NCBI RefSeq assembly: GCF_030450125.1
Contig: NZ_CP123923.1
Coordinates: 6,081,001 to 6,145,000 of the forward strand
DNA: 64,000 bases
Direction: 5' to 3'
Source of the DNA: Streptomyces sp. WP-1
Lineage (GTDB): Bacteria; Actinomycetota; Actinomycetes; Streptomycetales; Streptomycetaceae
In this document: one piece after another, positions 19,923 through 28,782 of the stretch
How the letters are laid out: each line of letters opens with the position of its first letter
Numbering within the stretch: position 1 is the stretch's first letter
Translations under genes and position numbers: made by a program
The notes under the pieces: model-generated
Told to the model about the DNA's origin: nothing
Seen by the model: only the letters and a program-made list of their open reading frames with translations
Databases searched by the model: none

Positions 19923-21738
19923 CTATCCTGCCTCGTCGGTCCCGAACAGTGTGAGGGCGGAGTTCACCAGGCCGAGATGGCTGAACGCCTGCGGGAAGTT
20001 GCCCAGCTGACGGTCCGCGCCGGGGTCGTACTCCTCGGCCAGCAGTCCCACGTCGTTGGCCACCCGCACCAGCCGTTCGAACAGCTCCCGTGCCTCCTTC
20101 GGGCGCCCGGTCAGATGCAGCGCGTCCACCAGCCAGAACGAGCAGGCCAGGAACGCGCCCTCACCGCCCGGCAGCCCGTCGACCACCGAGTCGTCGTCGT
20201 CCTCGGAGTCGTAGCGGCGCAGGAAGCCGTGGTGGGCGAGGTCGGCGCGGATGGCGTCGACCGTGCCGATCACCCGGGGGTCGTCCGGCGGCAGGAAGCC
20301 GACGCGCGGGATGAGCAGCAGGGCGGCGTCCAGTTCGCGGGAGCCGTAGAACTGGGTGAAGGTGTTGCGCCGCGGGTCGTAGCCCTTCTCGCAGACCCTC
20401 CCGGTGCACCTGCGCGCGCAGCCGCCGCCAGCCCTCCAGGTCGCCGCTGGTCTCCTGGCCCTGTTCGAGGGTCCGGACCGCCCGGTCGGCGGCCACCCAC
20501 ACCATCACCTTGGAGTGCACGAAGTGGCGGCGCTCGCCGCGCACCTCCCACAGGCCCTGGTCCGGCCGCCGCCACGCCGACGCCAGGAAGTCCATCAGCG
20601 CCCGCTGGATCGACCACATGTGCGGCCGGGTGGGCAGGCCCGCGCCCCGCGCCAGCGACAGCGAGTCCATCACCTCGCCGTACACATCGAGCTGGAGCTG
20701 CTCCACGGCGCCGTTGCCGATGCGCACCGGGGAGGAGCCGGCGAAGCCGGGCAGCCAGGGCAGCTCGCTCTCCGGCAGGCGCCGCTCGCCCGCGACGCCG
20801 TACATGATCTGGAGCGCGGCGGGATTCCCGGCGACCGCGCGCAGCAGCCAGTTGCGCCAGGCCTCGGCCTCCTCCTGGTAGCCCGCGGTGAGCAGCGCGT
20901 CGAGGGCGAGGGTGGAGTCGCGCAGCCAGCAGTAGCGGTAGTCCCAGTTGCGCACCCCGCCCAGCCGCTCGGGCAGCGAGGTGGTGGGCGCGGCGACGAT
21001 CCCGCCGGTCGGGGCGTAGGTGAGCGCCTTGAGGGTGATCAGGGAGCGGACGACGGCGTCCCGGTGCGGTCCGTCGTAGCGGCAGCGCCGGGCCCAGGCC
21101 CGCCAGTCGCCGACACTGCTCTCCAGGGCCTCGTACGGGTCGACGAGCCGGGGGCGCCGCTCGTGGGAGGGGTGCCAGGTGAGCACGAACGCGACCCGCT
21201 CGCCCTCGCCGACGGTGAACTCGGAGTGGGTGCGGTAGTCCTCGCCCCAGGTGCGCACCGGCGGCTCGGAGCGCAGCCACACCGAGTCGGGGCCCGCGAC
21301 CGCCACCCGGTGGCCGTCCGAGCGGCGCATCCACGGCGTGATCGAGCCGTAGTCGAAGCGCAGCCGCAGGGTGCCGCGGACGGTGACCCGGCCGCTGACG
21401 CCCTCCACGATGCGCACGACATCGGGGGCGTGCTCGCGCTGCGGCATCAGATCGGTGACGCGGACCGTGCCCTCGGGGGTGTCCCACTCGGTGTCCAGGA
21501 CGAGGGTGTCGGAGCGGTAGGCCCGGCGGGTGCAGGTGCCGTCGTCGCCCGCGGCCTCGGGCGCGATCCGCCAGTGGCCGTGGTCCGCGCCGCCGAGCAG
21601 CCGGGCGAAGCAGGCGCCGGAGTCGAAGCGGGGCAGGCACAGCCAGTCGATCGAGCCGTCCCTGCCGACCAGCGCCGCGGTCTGCTCGTCGCCGATGAGG
21701 GCGTAGTCCTCGATACGGGCACGGTCACGGGCGTTCAC
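19923..21738 (-). pseudogene. GH15 glucoamylase/trehalase-type gene with a frameshift
   Basis: The first 446 codons from GTG 21738 (VNARDRARIEDYALIGDEQT) run through the GH15 hallmarks SIDWLCLPRFDSGACFARLL and GVRNWDYRYCWLRDSTLALD, up to RRLRAQVHRE. Near 20396-20402 an extra C on the plus strand (GGAGGGTC for GGAGGTC on the coding strand) shifts the frame. The family sequence continues at once in the next frame (VCEKGYDPRRNTFTQFYGSR), through LRRYDSEDDDDSVVDGLPGG to the stop at 19923. Without the extra base the protein would have about 604 residues, the normal length. Either a real inactivating mutation or an assembly/sequencing error. Confidence 0.85.
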
Positions 21739-21815
21739 GGGATGCGGTTTCCCGGCGGGCCCGGGGGCCAATCAGGTGGTGCGCCGGGGGAGTGAAACGA
21801 GGCCCGCGCGGGCCG

Positions 21816-22613
21816 TCAGACGGCGGCCGGTTCGCCCTCCTTGGGCTGCGGCGCCGCCGCGGCCTCCTCCTGGTCCCGGATCTCCCGGCGGAGCAGGAAC
21901 CACCAGCCGACCGGGACGGCCGCCGCGAACAGCCACCACTGGATCATGTAGGCGTAGTTCAGCGGGGCGTCCTCGGTGCCGGGGTCGGAGATCTGCTCCG
22001 GGGAGCCGCCCTTGGGCGTCGGCGCCGTCTGCTCCATGTAGCCGCCGAGCACCGGCACACCGAGCCGGTGCGCCTCCTCGGTGCTGTTGATCAGCATGAT
22101 CTGCCGGTCGGGCAGGCCCTTGAGGTTCTTGATGCCGCTGGCCGCGGTGGTCTCGTCGGCCATCAGGCGCCCGCTGATGGTGGTCCGCCCCGGGGGCGGC
22201 GCGGGGATCTCCGGGAAGGCGGTCTGGGAGGCGTCCGCGGCGACCCAGCCGCGGTTGACCATCAGTACCTTGCCGTCGGCGAGGACGAACGGGGTCAGGA
22301 CGTGGTAGCCGACATCGCCGTTCTCGTTGGTCCGGCGCCGGACCACTTCCGTCTTCGCGGTCTCGAAGGTGCCGGTCGCGGTGACGGTGCGGTACCTCTC
22401 GGTCCGGGTCACGGCGTGCCCGGGGGAGGACAGCCGCTCCACGGGGACCGGCCGGGCGTGCAGCGCGGAGGAGACGAGGTCGTTGCGCGCGGTGCGCTCC
22501 TCGTAGCGGTGCTTCTGCCAGAAACCCAGCTTGATCATCGTCGGGATCAGCGCGATCGCGACGATGGTGAGGATGACCCACTGGAGGGACAACAGGAAGC
22601 GGTAGCGATGCAC
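21816..22613 (-). CDS. SURF1-family cytochrome oxidase biogenesis protein
   Basis: A membrane protein assisting assembly of aa3-type cytochrome c oxidase. It has the SURF1 layout: an N-terminal helix (FLLSLQWVILTIVAIALIPT), the motif LGFWQKHRYEER, an extracytoplasmic domain with VLMVNRGWVAAD, and a C-terminal helix (NYAYMIQWWLFAAAVPVGWW). The tail is Glu/Ala/Pro-rich. The start is uncertain: GTG 22613 matches the usual short N-terminus before YRFLLS, while ATG 22628 or ATG 22646 would add 5 or 11 residues. None has a convincing ribosome binding site. Confidence 0.88.
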   Translation of the reverse strand: MHRYRFLLSLQWVILTIVAIALIPTMIKLGFWQKHRYEERTARNDLVSSALHARPVPVERLSSPGHAVTRTERYRTVTATGTFETAKTEVVRRRTNENGDVGYHVLTPFVLADGKVLMVNRGWVAADASQTAFPEIPAPPPGRTTISGRLMADETTAASGIKNLKGLPDRQIMLINSTEEAHRLGVPVLGGYMEQTAPTPKGGSPEQISDPGTEDAPLNYAYMIQWWLFAAAVPVGWWFLLRREIRDQEEAAAAPQPKEGEPAAV

Positions 22614-22690
22614 CCCACGACGGTACATCCGGGCCGCGGGGTGCATTCAGGCGGGTACCGGGTCACACCCGGTGGCGTCCGGCCGGCCGG

Positions 22691-22924
22691 TCACACCCGG
22701 TCGACGACCCCGGTACGGCCCTCCGCGCGGGCGCAGTGCGCTCCGCAGTACCAGTGGCCGTCCACCTCCACGCCCTGCCCGATGATCTGCACCCGGCAGT
22801 GCTCGCAGATCGGGGCCATGCGGTGGATCGCACAGGAGAAGCAGTCGAAGACATGGACCGCGCCCTGGGCATGGACCTCGAAGGTCATTCCGTAGTCATT
22901 GCCGCACACTTCGCATCTCGCCAT
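22691..22924 (-). CDS. Small zinc-ribbon protein
   Basis: A 77-residue cysteine-rich protein. Three knuckle-like pairs are visible: CEVCGNDYG, FDCFSCAIHRMAPICEHCRV and WYCGAHCARAEG. That gives ten Cys plus His residues, enough for two zinc sites. Such proteins bind nucleic acid or act as redox/metal chaperones; nothing here decides which. The ATG at 22924 is used because the preceding sequence in frame is not protein-like. It lies between SURF1 and an exonuclease gene, all leftward. Confidence 0.8.
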   Translation of the reverse strand: MARCEVCGNDYGMTFEVHAQGAVHVFDCFSCAIHRMAPICEHCRVQIIGQGVEVDGHWYCGAHCARAEGRTGVVDRV

Positions 22925-23019
22925 GCGCCACAGGGTGATCCGTCGGGCGGGTCCGGGCGAGCGGGTTCCGGGTGAGTCGTGCGTCAACCACTCTTTCGTA
23001 CGATCACCCGGCCGTGGCC

Positions 23020-24009
23020 CTACTCGTCCGCGGGCTCGACATCCCGCAGCAGCTGTCCGAACGCGGCCTCGTCCACGACCGGCGTGCCGAACTGCCGCGC
23101 CTTGACCACCTTGGAGGTGCCCGAGTCGGGGTCGTTGGTCACCAGCAGGCTGGTCAGCCGGGAGATGCTGGACGCCACATGCAGCCCGCACTCGGTCGCC
23201 CGGTCCTCCAGCAGATCCCGCTCGGTGGAGGTGTCACCGGAGAACGCCACCCGCATGCCCTGTTTGAGAGGTTTGCCGTCTTCATAGCGGCCCGGGTTGG
23301 GATAGGGGCATGCGGGCCTTTTGCGGGAGGGGCGCCAACTGCCGGGACGGTAGCCGCCGTAGCCGGGGGAGGACTGCCGGGGCACCGGCGCGTCCGACCA
23401 CTCCGTCAGCGGGCGGCACTCCAGCAGCGGCAGCCGTACGCCGCCCGCCGCCGCGGCCCGCAGGCTGGGCCGGAACGCCTCCGCGAGCACCCGCGCGTCG
23501 TCCAGCGCGTGGTGCGCCCGCTGCTGCACCACGCCGAAGTGCGCGGCGAGCGACTCCAGCTTGTGGTTGGGCAGCGGCAGCCCCAGCTCCTTGGACAGCG
23601 CGATGGTGCACAGCCGCTGGCGCACCGGCGCCCGGCGCTCGGCGCGCGCGTACTCCCGGGCGATCATCTGCCAGTCGAAGACCGCGTTGTGCGCGACCAG
23701 CACCCGGCCGTCCAGACGGGCCGCGAACTCCTCGGCGATGTCCGCGAACAGCGGCGCGCCCTCCAGCGCCTCGCTCGTCAAACCGTGTATCCACACGGGT
23801 CCCGGATCGCGCTCCGGGTTGACCAGGGTGTACCAGTGGTCCTCGACCTCGCCGCGCGCGTCCAGCCGGTAGACGGCGGCGGAGATGATCCGGTCGTGCC
23901 GGGCCAGGCCGGTGGTCTCCACGTCAACGACCGCGTACCCCTGGGGATACGCGGTCGGCCACCGGGTGGCGGAGGACACTGCGGGCGCACGGTCTTCGAG
24001 CATGGTCAT
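23020..24009 (-). CDS. DEDDh 3'-5' exonuclease with C-terminal BRCT domain
   Basis: A 329-residue protein. The N-terminal DnaQ-like exonuclease has motif I VVDVETTGL, motif II VAHNAVFDWQM and motif III HHALDDARVLAEAF, so D-E-D-H-D are all present. After a Pro/Arg-rich linker (residues about 225-255) a BRCT domain follows (KPLKQGMRVAFSGDTSTERD to GTPVVDEAAFGQLL). It probably trims DNA or RNA ends in repair. The start is ATG 24009; ATG 24003, two codons later, is equally possible. It is divergent from the VIT-family gene. Confidence 0.9.
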   Translation of the reverse strand: MTMLEDRAPAVSSATRWPTAYPQGYAVVDVETTGLARHDRIISAAVYRLDARGEVEDHWYTLVNPERDPGPVWIHGLTSEALEGAPLFADIAEEFAARLDGRVLVAHNAVFDWQMIAREYARAERRAPVRQRLCTIALSKELGLPLPNHKLESLAAHFGVVQQRAHHALDDARVLAEAFRPSLRAAAAGGVRLPLLECRPLTEWSDAPVPRQSSPGYGGYRPGSWRPSRKRPACPYPNPGRYEDGKPLKQGMRVAFSGDTSTERDLLEDRATECGLHVASSISRLTSLLVTNDPDSGTSKVVKARQFGTPVVDEAAFGQLLRDVEPADE

Positions 24010-24181
24010 TGAGGATACGGGCCGCGACCGACATCTCCGCCCCACAGGTCCCCCCGGCTCGCCCCGCCCGGGCCCCGGCGCGGCGCCCGTCCGGGCCGAA
24101 CGGCCCTTTCCGCCGCGCCTGTTGTCGCTCCGGGAGCGTCCGAGCGGCGCGAACGCGTCCAAGAGTGCGATCCTCGCCGCT

Positions 24182-24892
24182 GTGACGGAACCGGAGCACG
24201 AGGAGAACCACGGCGGCGCGCTCGGCGCGCGCCTGAACTGGCTGCGCGCCGCCGTGCTGGGCGCGAACGACGGCATCGTCTCCACCGCGGGCCTCGTCGT
24301 CGGCGTGGCCGGGGCGACCGGCAGCCGCACCGCGCTGCTCACCGCGGGCCTCGCCGGACTGCTCGCCGGATCGATGTCCATGGCGGCGGGCGAGTACGTC
24401 TCCGTCTCCACCCAGCGCGACTCCGAACTGGCCGCGCTGGCCGTGGAGAAACGGGAGCTGCGCGAGCAGCCCGAGGCCGAACTGCGCGAGCTGACCGGGA
24501 TGCTCAGGGCGCGCGGGCTGTCCGAGGAGGTGGCCCGGGAGGCCGCCGAGCAGCTCACCGAGCGGGACGCGCTGCGCGCCCACGCCAGGGTGGAGCTGGG
24601 CATCAACCCCGACGAGCTGACCGATCCGTGGCACGCGGCCTGCGCGAGTTTCCTCGCCTTCACCGTGGGCGCGCTGCTGCCGCTGCTGGCCATCGTGCTG
24701 CCCCCGACCGACCGGCGGCTGCCGGTCACCGTGTTCTCCGTGCTCGCCGCGCTCGTCCTCACCGGCTGGACCAGTGCCCGCCTCGGCTCGGCCGCGCCCC
24801 GGCGGGCGGTGCTGCGCAATGTGGGCGGCGGGGCGCTGGCGATGGCGGTCACGTACGCGGCGGGCAGCCTGCTGGGGGCGGTCGGCGTGTGA
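24182..24892 (+). CDS. VIT1/CCC1-family iron/manganese transporter
   Basis: A 236-residue membrane protein. The family start NWLRAAVLGANDGIVSTAGL is followed by VVGVAGATGSRTALLTAGLA and SMSMAAGEYVSVSTQRDSEL, the VIT1 helix 1-2 signature. A helical charged domain (residues about 85-150, the metal-binding region) and three C-terminal membrane helices follow. Members move Fe2+ or Mn2+ out of the cytoplasm. The start is the GTG at 24182; the longer upstream reading is non-coding. Confidence 0.88.
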   Translation: MTEPEHEENHGGALGARLNWLRAAVLGANDGIVSTAGLVVGVAGATGSRTALLTAGLAGLLAGSMSMAAGEYVSVSTQRDSELAALAVEKRELREQPEAELRELTGMLRARGLSEEVAREAAEQLTERDALRAHARVELGINPDELTDPWHAACASFLAFTVGALLPLLAIVLPPTDRRLPVTVFSVLAALVLTGWTSARLGSAAPRRAVLRNVGGGALAMAVTYAAGSLLGAVGV

Positions 24893-24954
24893 GCGGGGCG
24901 CACGCCGGGGCCGGGTCGCACCTCCAGGCACCGGGTGACCGGGCTCGCTCCCGG

Positions 24955-25045
24955 GCGACCCGCACGCGCGCCCCTGTGGTGCGGAGTGCTTTCCGGGGCC
25001 CGGAGGCCCCCGATGGCGACCCGCACGCGCGCCCCTGTGGTGCGG
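24955..25045. repeat. 30-bp perfect direct repeat between convergent genes
   Basis: The 30-bp sequence beginning GCGACCCGCACGCGCGCCCC and ending GTGGTGCGG occurs at 24955-24984 and again at 25016-25045, 61 bp apart. The second copy ends 2 bp before the CaiB-type gene's stop codon. Between the copies lies a small palindrome TCCGGGGCCCGGA, possibly the terminator for the VIT-family gene. The region is non-coding. Confidence 0.85.
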
Positions 25046-25047
25046 GC

Positions 25048-26451
25048 TCACGCCCAGGCGGCCCGGTCCGAACCCCAGGGCGTCGGCGGCCGGCGCCAAT
25101 CCCCGGGCCCGCCCGCGAAGTTCACCGGGGAGAGGGCGTGCCGCAGCCGCCCGAGGGGACCGTCGGCCTCGGCGAGCCAGGCGTCCGGGGGGACACGGGC
25201 GGCGTCGTCCGCCTTCGGGGTCTCGACCGCCCCCGGGCCGTCGTCGTACGGCATCCCGTCCGTCAGCCAGTGCGCCGTGCGGGCCAGCGCCAGCCGGACG
25301 GAGCGTCCCGCACCGTCGTACGAGCGTTCGGTCAGCGCCCGCAGGACGGCCGCCGCCAGCAGATAGCCGGTGCCGTGGTCCAGGGCCTGCGCGGGCAGCG
25401 CGCCCGGTTCCGCCGCCGAGCCCTCGGTCACCGCGATGCCGGTGGCGACCTGCACCAGGCTGTCGAAGCCGCGCCGCCCGCCCCAGGGCCCGTAGGTGCC
25501 CCACGCCGAGACCTGCGCCAGCACCAGTCCGGGGTGCCGTTCCGCGAGCGCCTCGGGGGAGAGGCCGAAGCGGTCCAGCGCGCCCGGCCGGTAGCCGGTG
25601 ACCACGACGTCCGCCCCGGCCAGCAGCTCCTCGAAGGCGTCCCGGTCGGCGGCCAGGTCCAGGGTCGCGGAGCGCTTGCCGAAGCCCGTGTCGGCGTGCT
25701 GGTCGGGGAGTTCGGGCGACCAGGGCGCGTCCAGGCGCAGCACGTCCGCGCCCAGCAGGGCGAGGGTGCGGGTGGCGACCGGGCCCGCCAGGACCCGGGT
25801 CAGATCCAGGACGCGCACCCCGGCGGCGGGCAGCAGCGGGGCGCTGTCCCCGTCGAGCGGCGGCAGCGGGCGCACGGGGGCCGCGCCGAGCACCGCGCGC
25901 TCCACCAGGGGACGGGCCCCCACCTCGGCGGCCTGCGCGGTCGCCCGCCACTGGGACGGGGTGCGCAGGGCCGCCGCGAGACCGCCGGCGGCAAACACCG
26001 CCTCCTCGGTCCCGAGGGCGGTGCGTTCGGCGAGCAGGGCGGCCACGGTCCCGGGCGCGGCGTCCGGGGGCAGGCCCAGCGCGTCGAGCAACCGGGCCCG
26101 GTGGTGCGGGTAGTTGGCGTGGGTGCGCACCCAGCCGTCGGCCGTGCGCCAGAACCGCGACAGCGGCGCGAAGGACACCGGCGCCCGCCCGTCCACCCGC
26201 AGCAGCCGCTCACTGTGGAACGCCGCCGCGACGGCACCGTCGTCGACCCGGACCCCGGGCACCTCGGCGCGCCCGGTCCGGCGGGCCCCCAGCTCGGCGG
26301 CGGCCAGGGCGCACGCGCCGACACAGGCGCGCGCGAGCCGTCGTACGGGAAGGCGGGCCGCGAGGGTGCCGGGCCGCTCGGCCGTCGTCACCCAGGAGAG
26401 CAGGGCGGGGTCGCCGCCCAGCGCAGTCCATGCGAACGCGATATCCGTCAT
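25048..26451 (-). CDS. CaiB/BaiF-family (type III) CoA-transferase
   Basis: A 467-residue protein with two partly repeated halves. The family core is GVRVLDLTRVLAGPVATRTL and LGADVLRLDAP, then GKRSATLDLAADRDAFEELL and WGTYGPWGGRRGFDSLVQVA, typical of type III CoA-transferases that move CoA between carboxylic acids. The usual catalytic Asp of the family is not certain here; ALDHGTGYL is in the expected area. The N-terminal 200 residues are a divergent half-domain seen in actinobacterial versions. The start ATG 26451 lies just below a palindromic promoter region. Confidence 0.85.
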   Translation of the reverse strand: MTDIAFAWTALGGDPALLSWVTTAERPGTLAARLPVRRLARACVGACALAAAELGARRTGRAEVPGVRVDDGAVAAAFHSERLLRVDGRAPVSFAPLSRFWRTADGWVRTHANYPHHRARLLDALGLPPDAAPGTVAALLAERTALGTEEAVFAAGGLAAALRTPSQWRATAQAAEVGARPLVERAVLGAAPVRPLPPLDGDSAPLLPAAGVRVLDLTRVLAGPVATRTLALLGADVLRLDAPWSPELPDQHADTGFGKRSATLDLAADRDAFEELLAGADVVVTGYRPGALDRFGLSPEALAERHPGLVLAQVSAWGTYGPWGGRRGFDSLVQVATGIAVTEGSAAEPGALPAQALDHGTGYLLAAAVLRALTERSYDGAGRSVRLALARTAHWLTDGMPYDDGPGAVETPKADDAARVPPDAWLAEADGPLGRLRHALSPVNFAGGPGDWRRPPTPWGSDRAAWA

Positions 26452-26455
26452 GACC

Positions 26456-26481
26456 GCACTATGCACTATTGATTCGATCAA
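26456..26481 (-). promoter_or_regulatory. Candidate operator upstream of the CaiB-type gene
   Basis: Immediately upstream of ATG 26451 lie two direct copies of GCACTAT (26456-26462, 26463-26469) abutting a palindrome TTGATTCGATCAA (26469-26481). AT-rich sequence of this kind is rare in the window and sits where an operator or promoter -10/-35 region is expected. Confidence 0.4.
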
Positions 26482-26503
26482 CCCATGTATGGACTCGGCG
26501 TCG

Positions 26504-26531
26504 ACCAGAGAAAGCGCACCAGAGAAAGCGC
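26504..26531. repeat. Two tandem 14-bp units
   Basis: ACCAGAGAAAGCGC is repeated exactly twice in tandem, just beyond the terminator hairpin of the subtilase gene. Confidence 0.75.
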
Positions 26532-26570
26532 ACGGGCGGGTGGCCGGATTTCCCCGCGTCACCCGCCCGT
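26532..26570 (-). terminator. Terminator of the subtilase gene
   Basis: A perfect 11-bp stem ACGGGCGGGTG / CACCCGCCCGT with a 17-nt loop starts about 10 nt after the subtilase stop (minus strand). Confidence 0.65.
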
Positions 26571-26579
26571 ACGGGGGCG

Positions 26580-28145
26580 CTAATAGGTCACAGCGGCGAG
26601 GGCGTCCGCCATGCCACGGCCGTAGAAACCGTTGTGGTTCGCCGGTCCCCGGCACACCGCGTCGGCCTTGCCGTCGCCGTTGATGTCGTACGGGTCCGTG
26701 CACGGCGTGGCGTCGGCCTCCAGGTAGAGGAGAGCCTTGACCAGCGCGGCGGACGCATGCGGATGGGTTGACTTGATCAATGCGGCAACCCCGGCCACAT
26801 GCGGGGTCGCCATGGACGTCCCCGCCATGTAGCCCCACTTGCCGCCCGGCAGCGTGCCCAGGATGAGGCCGCTGGTCGCCGGGGGCGCCGGCGGCTGGTA
26901 GACCGTCGAGTCACCGCCGGGCGCCGCGATGTCGATGACGCCCCGGCCGTAGTTGGAGTACGACGCCTTCAGCCCCTTGGCGCCGGTCGCGGCGACCGTG
27001 ACGACGCCGGGCAGCTGGGTCGGGATGTCGAAGCACCGGCGCGGATCGATCACCCGGTCCGACGCGGTGCCGTCGTTCGGCGACTGCGGGTCGGTGATCG
27101 AGTCGGCGGCCAGGTCGTAGCTCTCGTTGCCCGCCGCCGCGATGTTGACCGTGCCCCGCTTCTCCGCGTACCGCGAGGCCCGGTCCACGGCGTCCACCAG
27201 CGCCCTCTGGTCCGGGTCGGTGGTGCAGTTGAAGTACCAGGGGTCGGTGAAGTAGCTGTTGTTGGTCACGTCCACGTGGTGCTCGGCCGCCCAGACGAAG
27301 CCGCAGACCACGGACTCGGCGTAGAAGTACCCGTCCGGGTTCGCCACCTTGATGCCGGCCACCTTCACGCCCGGCGCCACCCCCGTCATGCCGACGCCGT
27401 TCCGCGCGGCCGCGATCTCACCCGCCACATGCGTGCCGTGCGGGCTCTCCGAGGCGCTGGGCCGCCAGGCGCCGTCGGCCGTGTCCGGCTTGCCCGACAC
27501 GCAGTCGACGGAGGCGGCGCGGTCGAAGTTGGGCGCGATGTCCGGGTGGGTGTCGTCCACGCCGGTGTCGATGACGCCGACCGTGACGTCCGGGCTGCCC
27601 AGCGTCTTCTGGTGCGCCTTGTCCGCCTTGATGGCGGGCAGGTCCCACTGCAACGGCTCCAGCGGGTCCTGGTCCCCGGTCGCCGCCGCGCCGGCCGCGG
27701 CCGCCTGCGCGCCGCCCAGCACCTGCGGCGCGCCCAGGTCCGCGGTGGACGCGGCGGCCAGCGGGGTGTGCCGGGTGGCGCCCGCCGAGACCACCCCGGG
27801 CACCGCGCGCAGCAGCCGGGCGAAGTCCGGGTCGGCGGAGTGCGCGACGAGAACGCCGATCCGGTCGTAACCGGCGACCAGGGTCCCGCCGTCGCGGCCG
27901 ATCTCCCGGCGCACCGAGGCGAGCGTGCGAGGGTCCGTGCGGGTGTTGACCACGTACGACAGTCCGGGGCCGGCCGCCGCCGAGACCGCCTTGGCCGGGG
28001 TTCCCGCTGCCGCCGGGGCCGTCGCCGCCGTACCGGCCGAGGCGGGCGCGGCGGCGGCCACCGGCAGGAAGCCGAGCGAGGCGGTCAGCGAGAGCACGGC
28101 CGGCACGGCGAGCGACGCCCGGCGTCCGGTGCGCAGATGAGCCAT
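26580..28145 (-). CDS. Secreted subtilisin-like S8 serine protease
   Basis: A 521-residue exported protease. A signal peptide ([20 protein letters not shown]..., cut near AAAAPASAG) is followed by an inhibitor-I9-like propeptide ([18 protein letters not shown]) and the S8 domain. The catalytic triad is visible: Asp in [14 protein letters not shown], His in [14 protein letters not shown] and Ser in [20 protein letters not shown]; the oxyanion Asn is in AAAGNESYD. There is no C-terminal domain beyond a short [14 protein letters not shown] loop that looks calcium-binding. A long hairpin lies in its leader. Probably extracellular nutrient or developmental proteolysis. Confidence 0.94.
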   Translation of the reverse strand: MAHLRTGRRASLAVPAVLSLTASLGFLPVAAAAPASAGTAATAPAAAGTPAKAVSAAAGPGLSYVVNTRTDPRTLASVRREIGRDGGTLVAGYDRIGVLVAHSADPDFARLLRAVPGVVSAGATRHTPLAAASTADLGAPQVLGGAQAAAAGAAATGDQDPLEPLQWDLPAIKADKAHQKTLGSPDVTVGVIDTGVDDTHPDIAPNFDRAASVDCVSGKPDTADGAWRPSASESPHGTHVAGEIAAARNGVGMTGVAPGVKVAGIKVANPDGYFYAESVVCGFVWAAEHHVDVTNNSYFTDPWYFNCTTDPDQRALVDAVDRASRYAEKRGTVNIAAAGNESYDLAADSITDPQSPNDGTASDRVIDPRRCFDIPTQLPGVVTVAATGAKGLKASYSNYGRGVIDIAAPGGDSTVYQPPAPPATSGLILGTLPGGKWGYMAGTSMATPHVAGVAALIKSTHPHASAALVKALLYLEADATPCTDPYDINGDGKADAVCRGPANHNGFYGRGMADALAAVTY

Positions 28146-28173
28146 GGGTTCTCCACTTCATCCCGATACGAAG

Positions 28174-28206
28174 CCTGCCCGAGACACGGATCGGTGCTCG
28201 GGCAGG
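28174..28206 (-). promoter_or_regulatory. Hairpin in the leader of the subtilase gene
   Basis: A 10-bp perfect inverted repeat CCTGCCCGAG / CTCGGGCAGG, extended inside by CAC/GTG after a bulged A, ends 28 nt upstream of the subtilase ATG at 28145. It could be an operator or a 5' leader structure; as the next gene is divergent, it is not needed as a terminator. Confidence 0.5.
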
Positions 28207-28407
28207 TGCATGGCGAGTGGTGCAGGCGGAACGTATCCCGTCATCTCTGTGACCGGCAATGACTTGGCAATGACTCAATCAGATCGCTTGCGAACGAACT
28301 CAGGGCACTTGAATCGGCCTTCGCGTGGCGCCGTGGACCTGGGCGGGAAGCGCCAGCACCATCGAGCCTCCGGCCGCCCTGCCCGACCGCACCCGCGAGG
28401 AGAACCC

Positions 28408-28782
28408 GTGGCCACCGAGACACCGCCCCCCGCCCTCCCCAAAGCCCTTCCCGGCACCGAGGAGTTCACCGAGGTCCAGCAGAGCGCGGACTTCGCCGCA
28501 CTGCGCCGCGCACACCGCTCGTTCGCCTTCCCGCTGACCATCGCCTTCATCGCCTGGTACCTGCTGTACGTGCTGCTCTCCGGCTACGCCGGCGGATTCA
28601 TGGGCACCAAGGTCGTGGGCAACCTCAATGTCGCCCTGGTCCTCGGACTCGCCCAGTTCCTCACCACCTTCCTGATCGCCTGGTGGTACGCCCGGCACGC
28701 CGCGGCCGAGCTCGACCCGAAGGCGGGGGCCATCAAGTCCCGTATGGAGAGCGCCGAGTCCCGCACGGAGGACGCCGTATGA
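28408..28782 (+). CDS. DUF485 membrane protein, partner of the downstream symporter
   Basis: A 124-residue protein with two membrane helices (FAFPLTIAFIAWYLLYVLLS and VVGNLNVALVLGLAQFLTTF onward) preceded by the DUF485 motif DFAALRRAHRSFAFP. DUF485 (YjcH-type) proteins are encoded directly upstream of ActP-type solute:sodium symporters. The GTG at 28408 has a GAGGAG site at the right distance. The stop overlaps the ActP start by ATGA, giving tight coupling. Confidence 0.88.
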   Translation: MATETPPPALPKALPGTEEFTEVQQSADFAALRRAHRSFAFPLTIAFIAWYLLYVLLSGYAGGFMGTKVVGNLNVALVLGLAQFLTTFLIAWWYARHAAAELDPKAGAIKSRMESAESRTEDAV

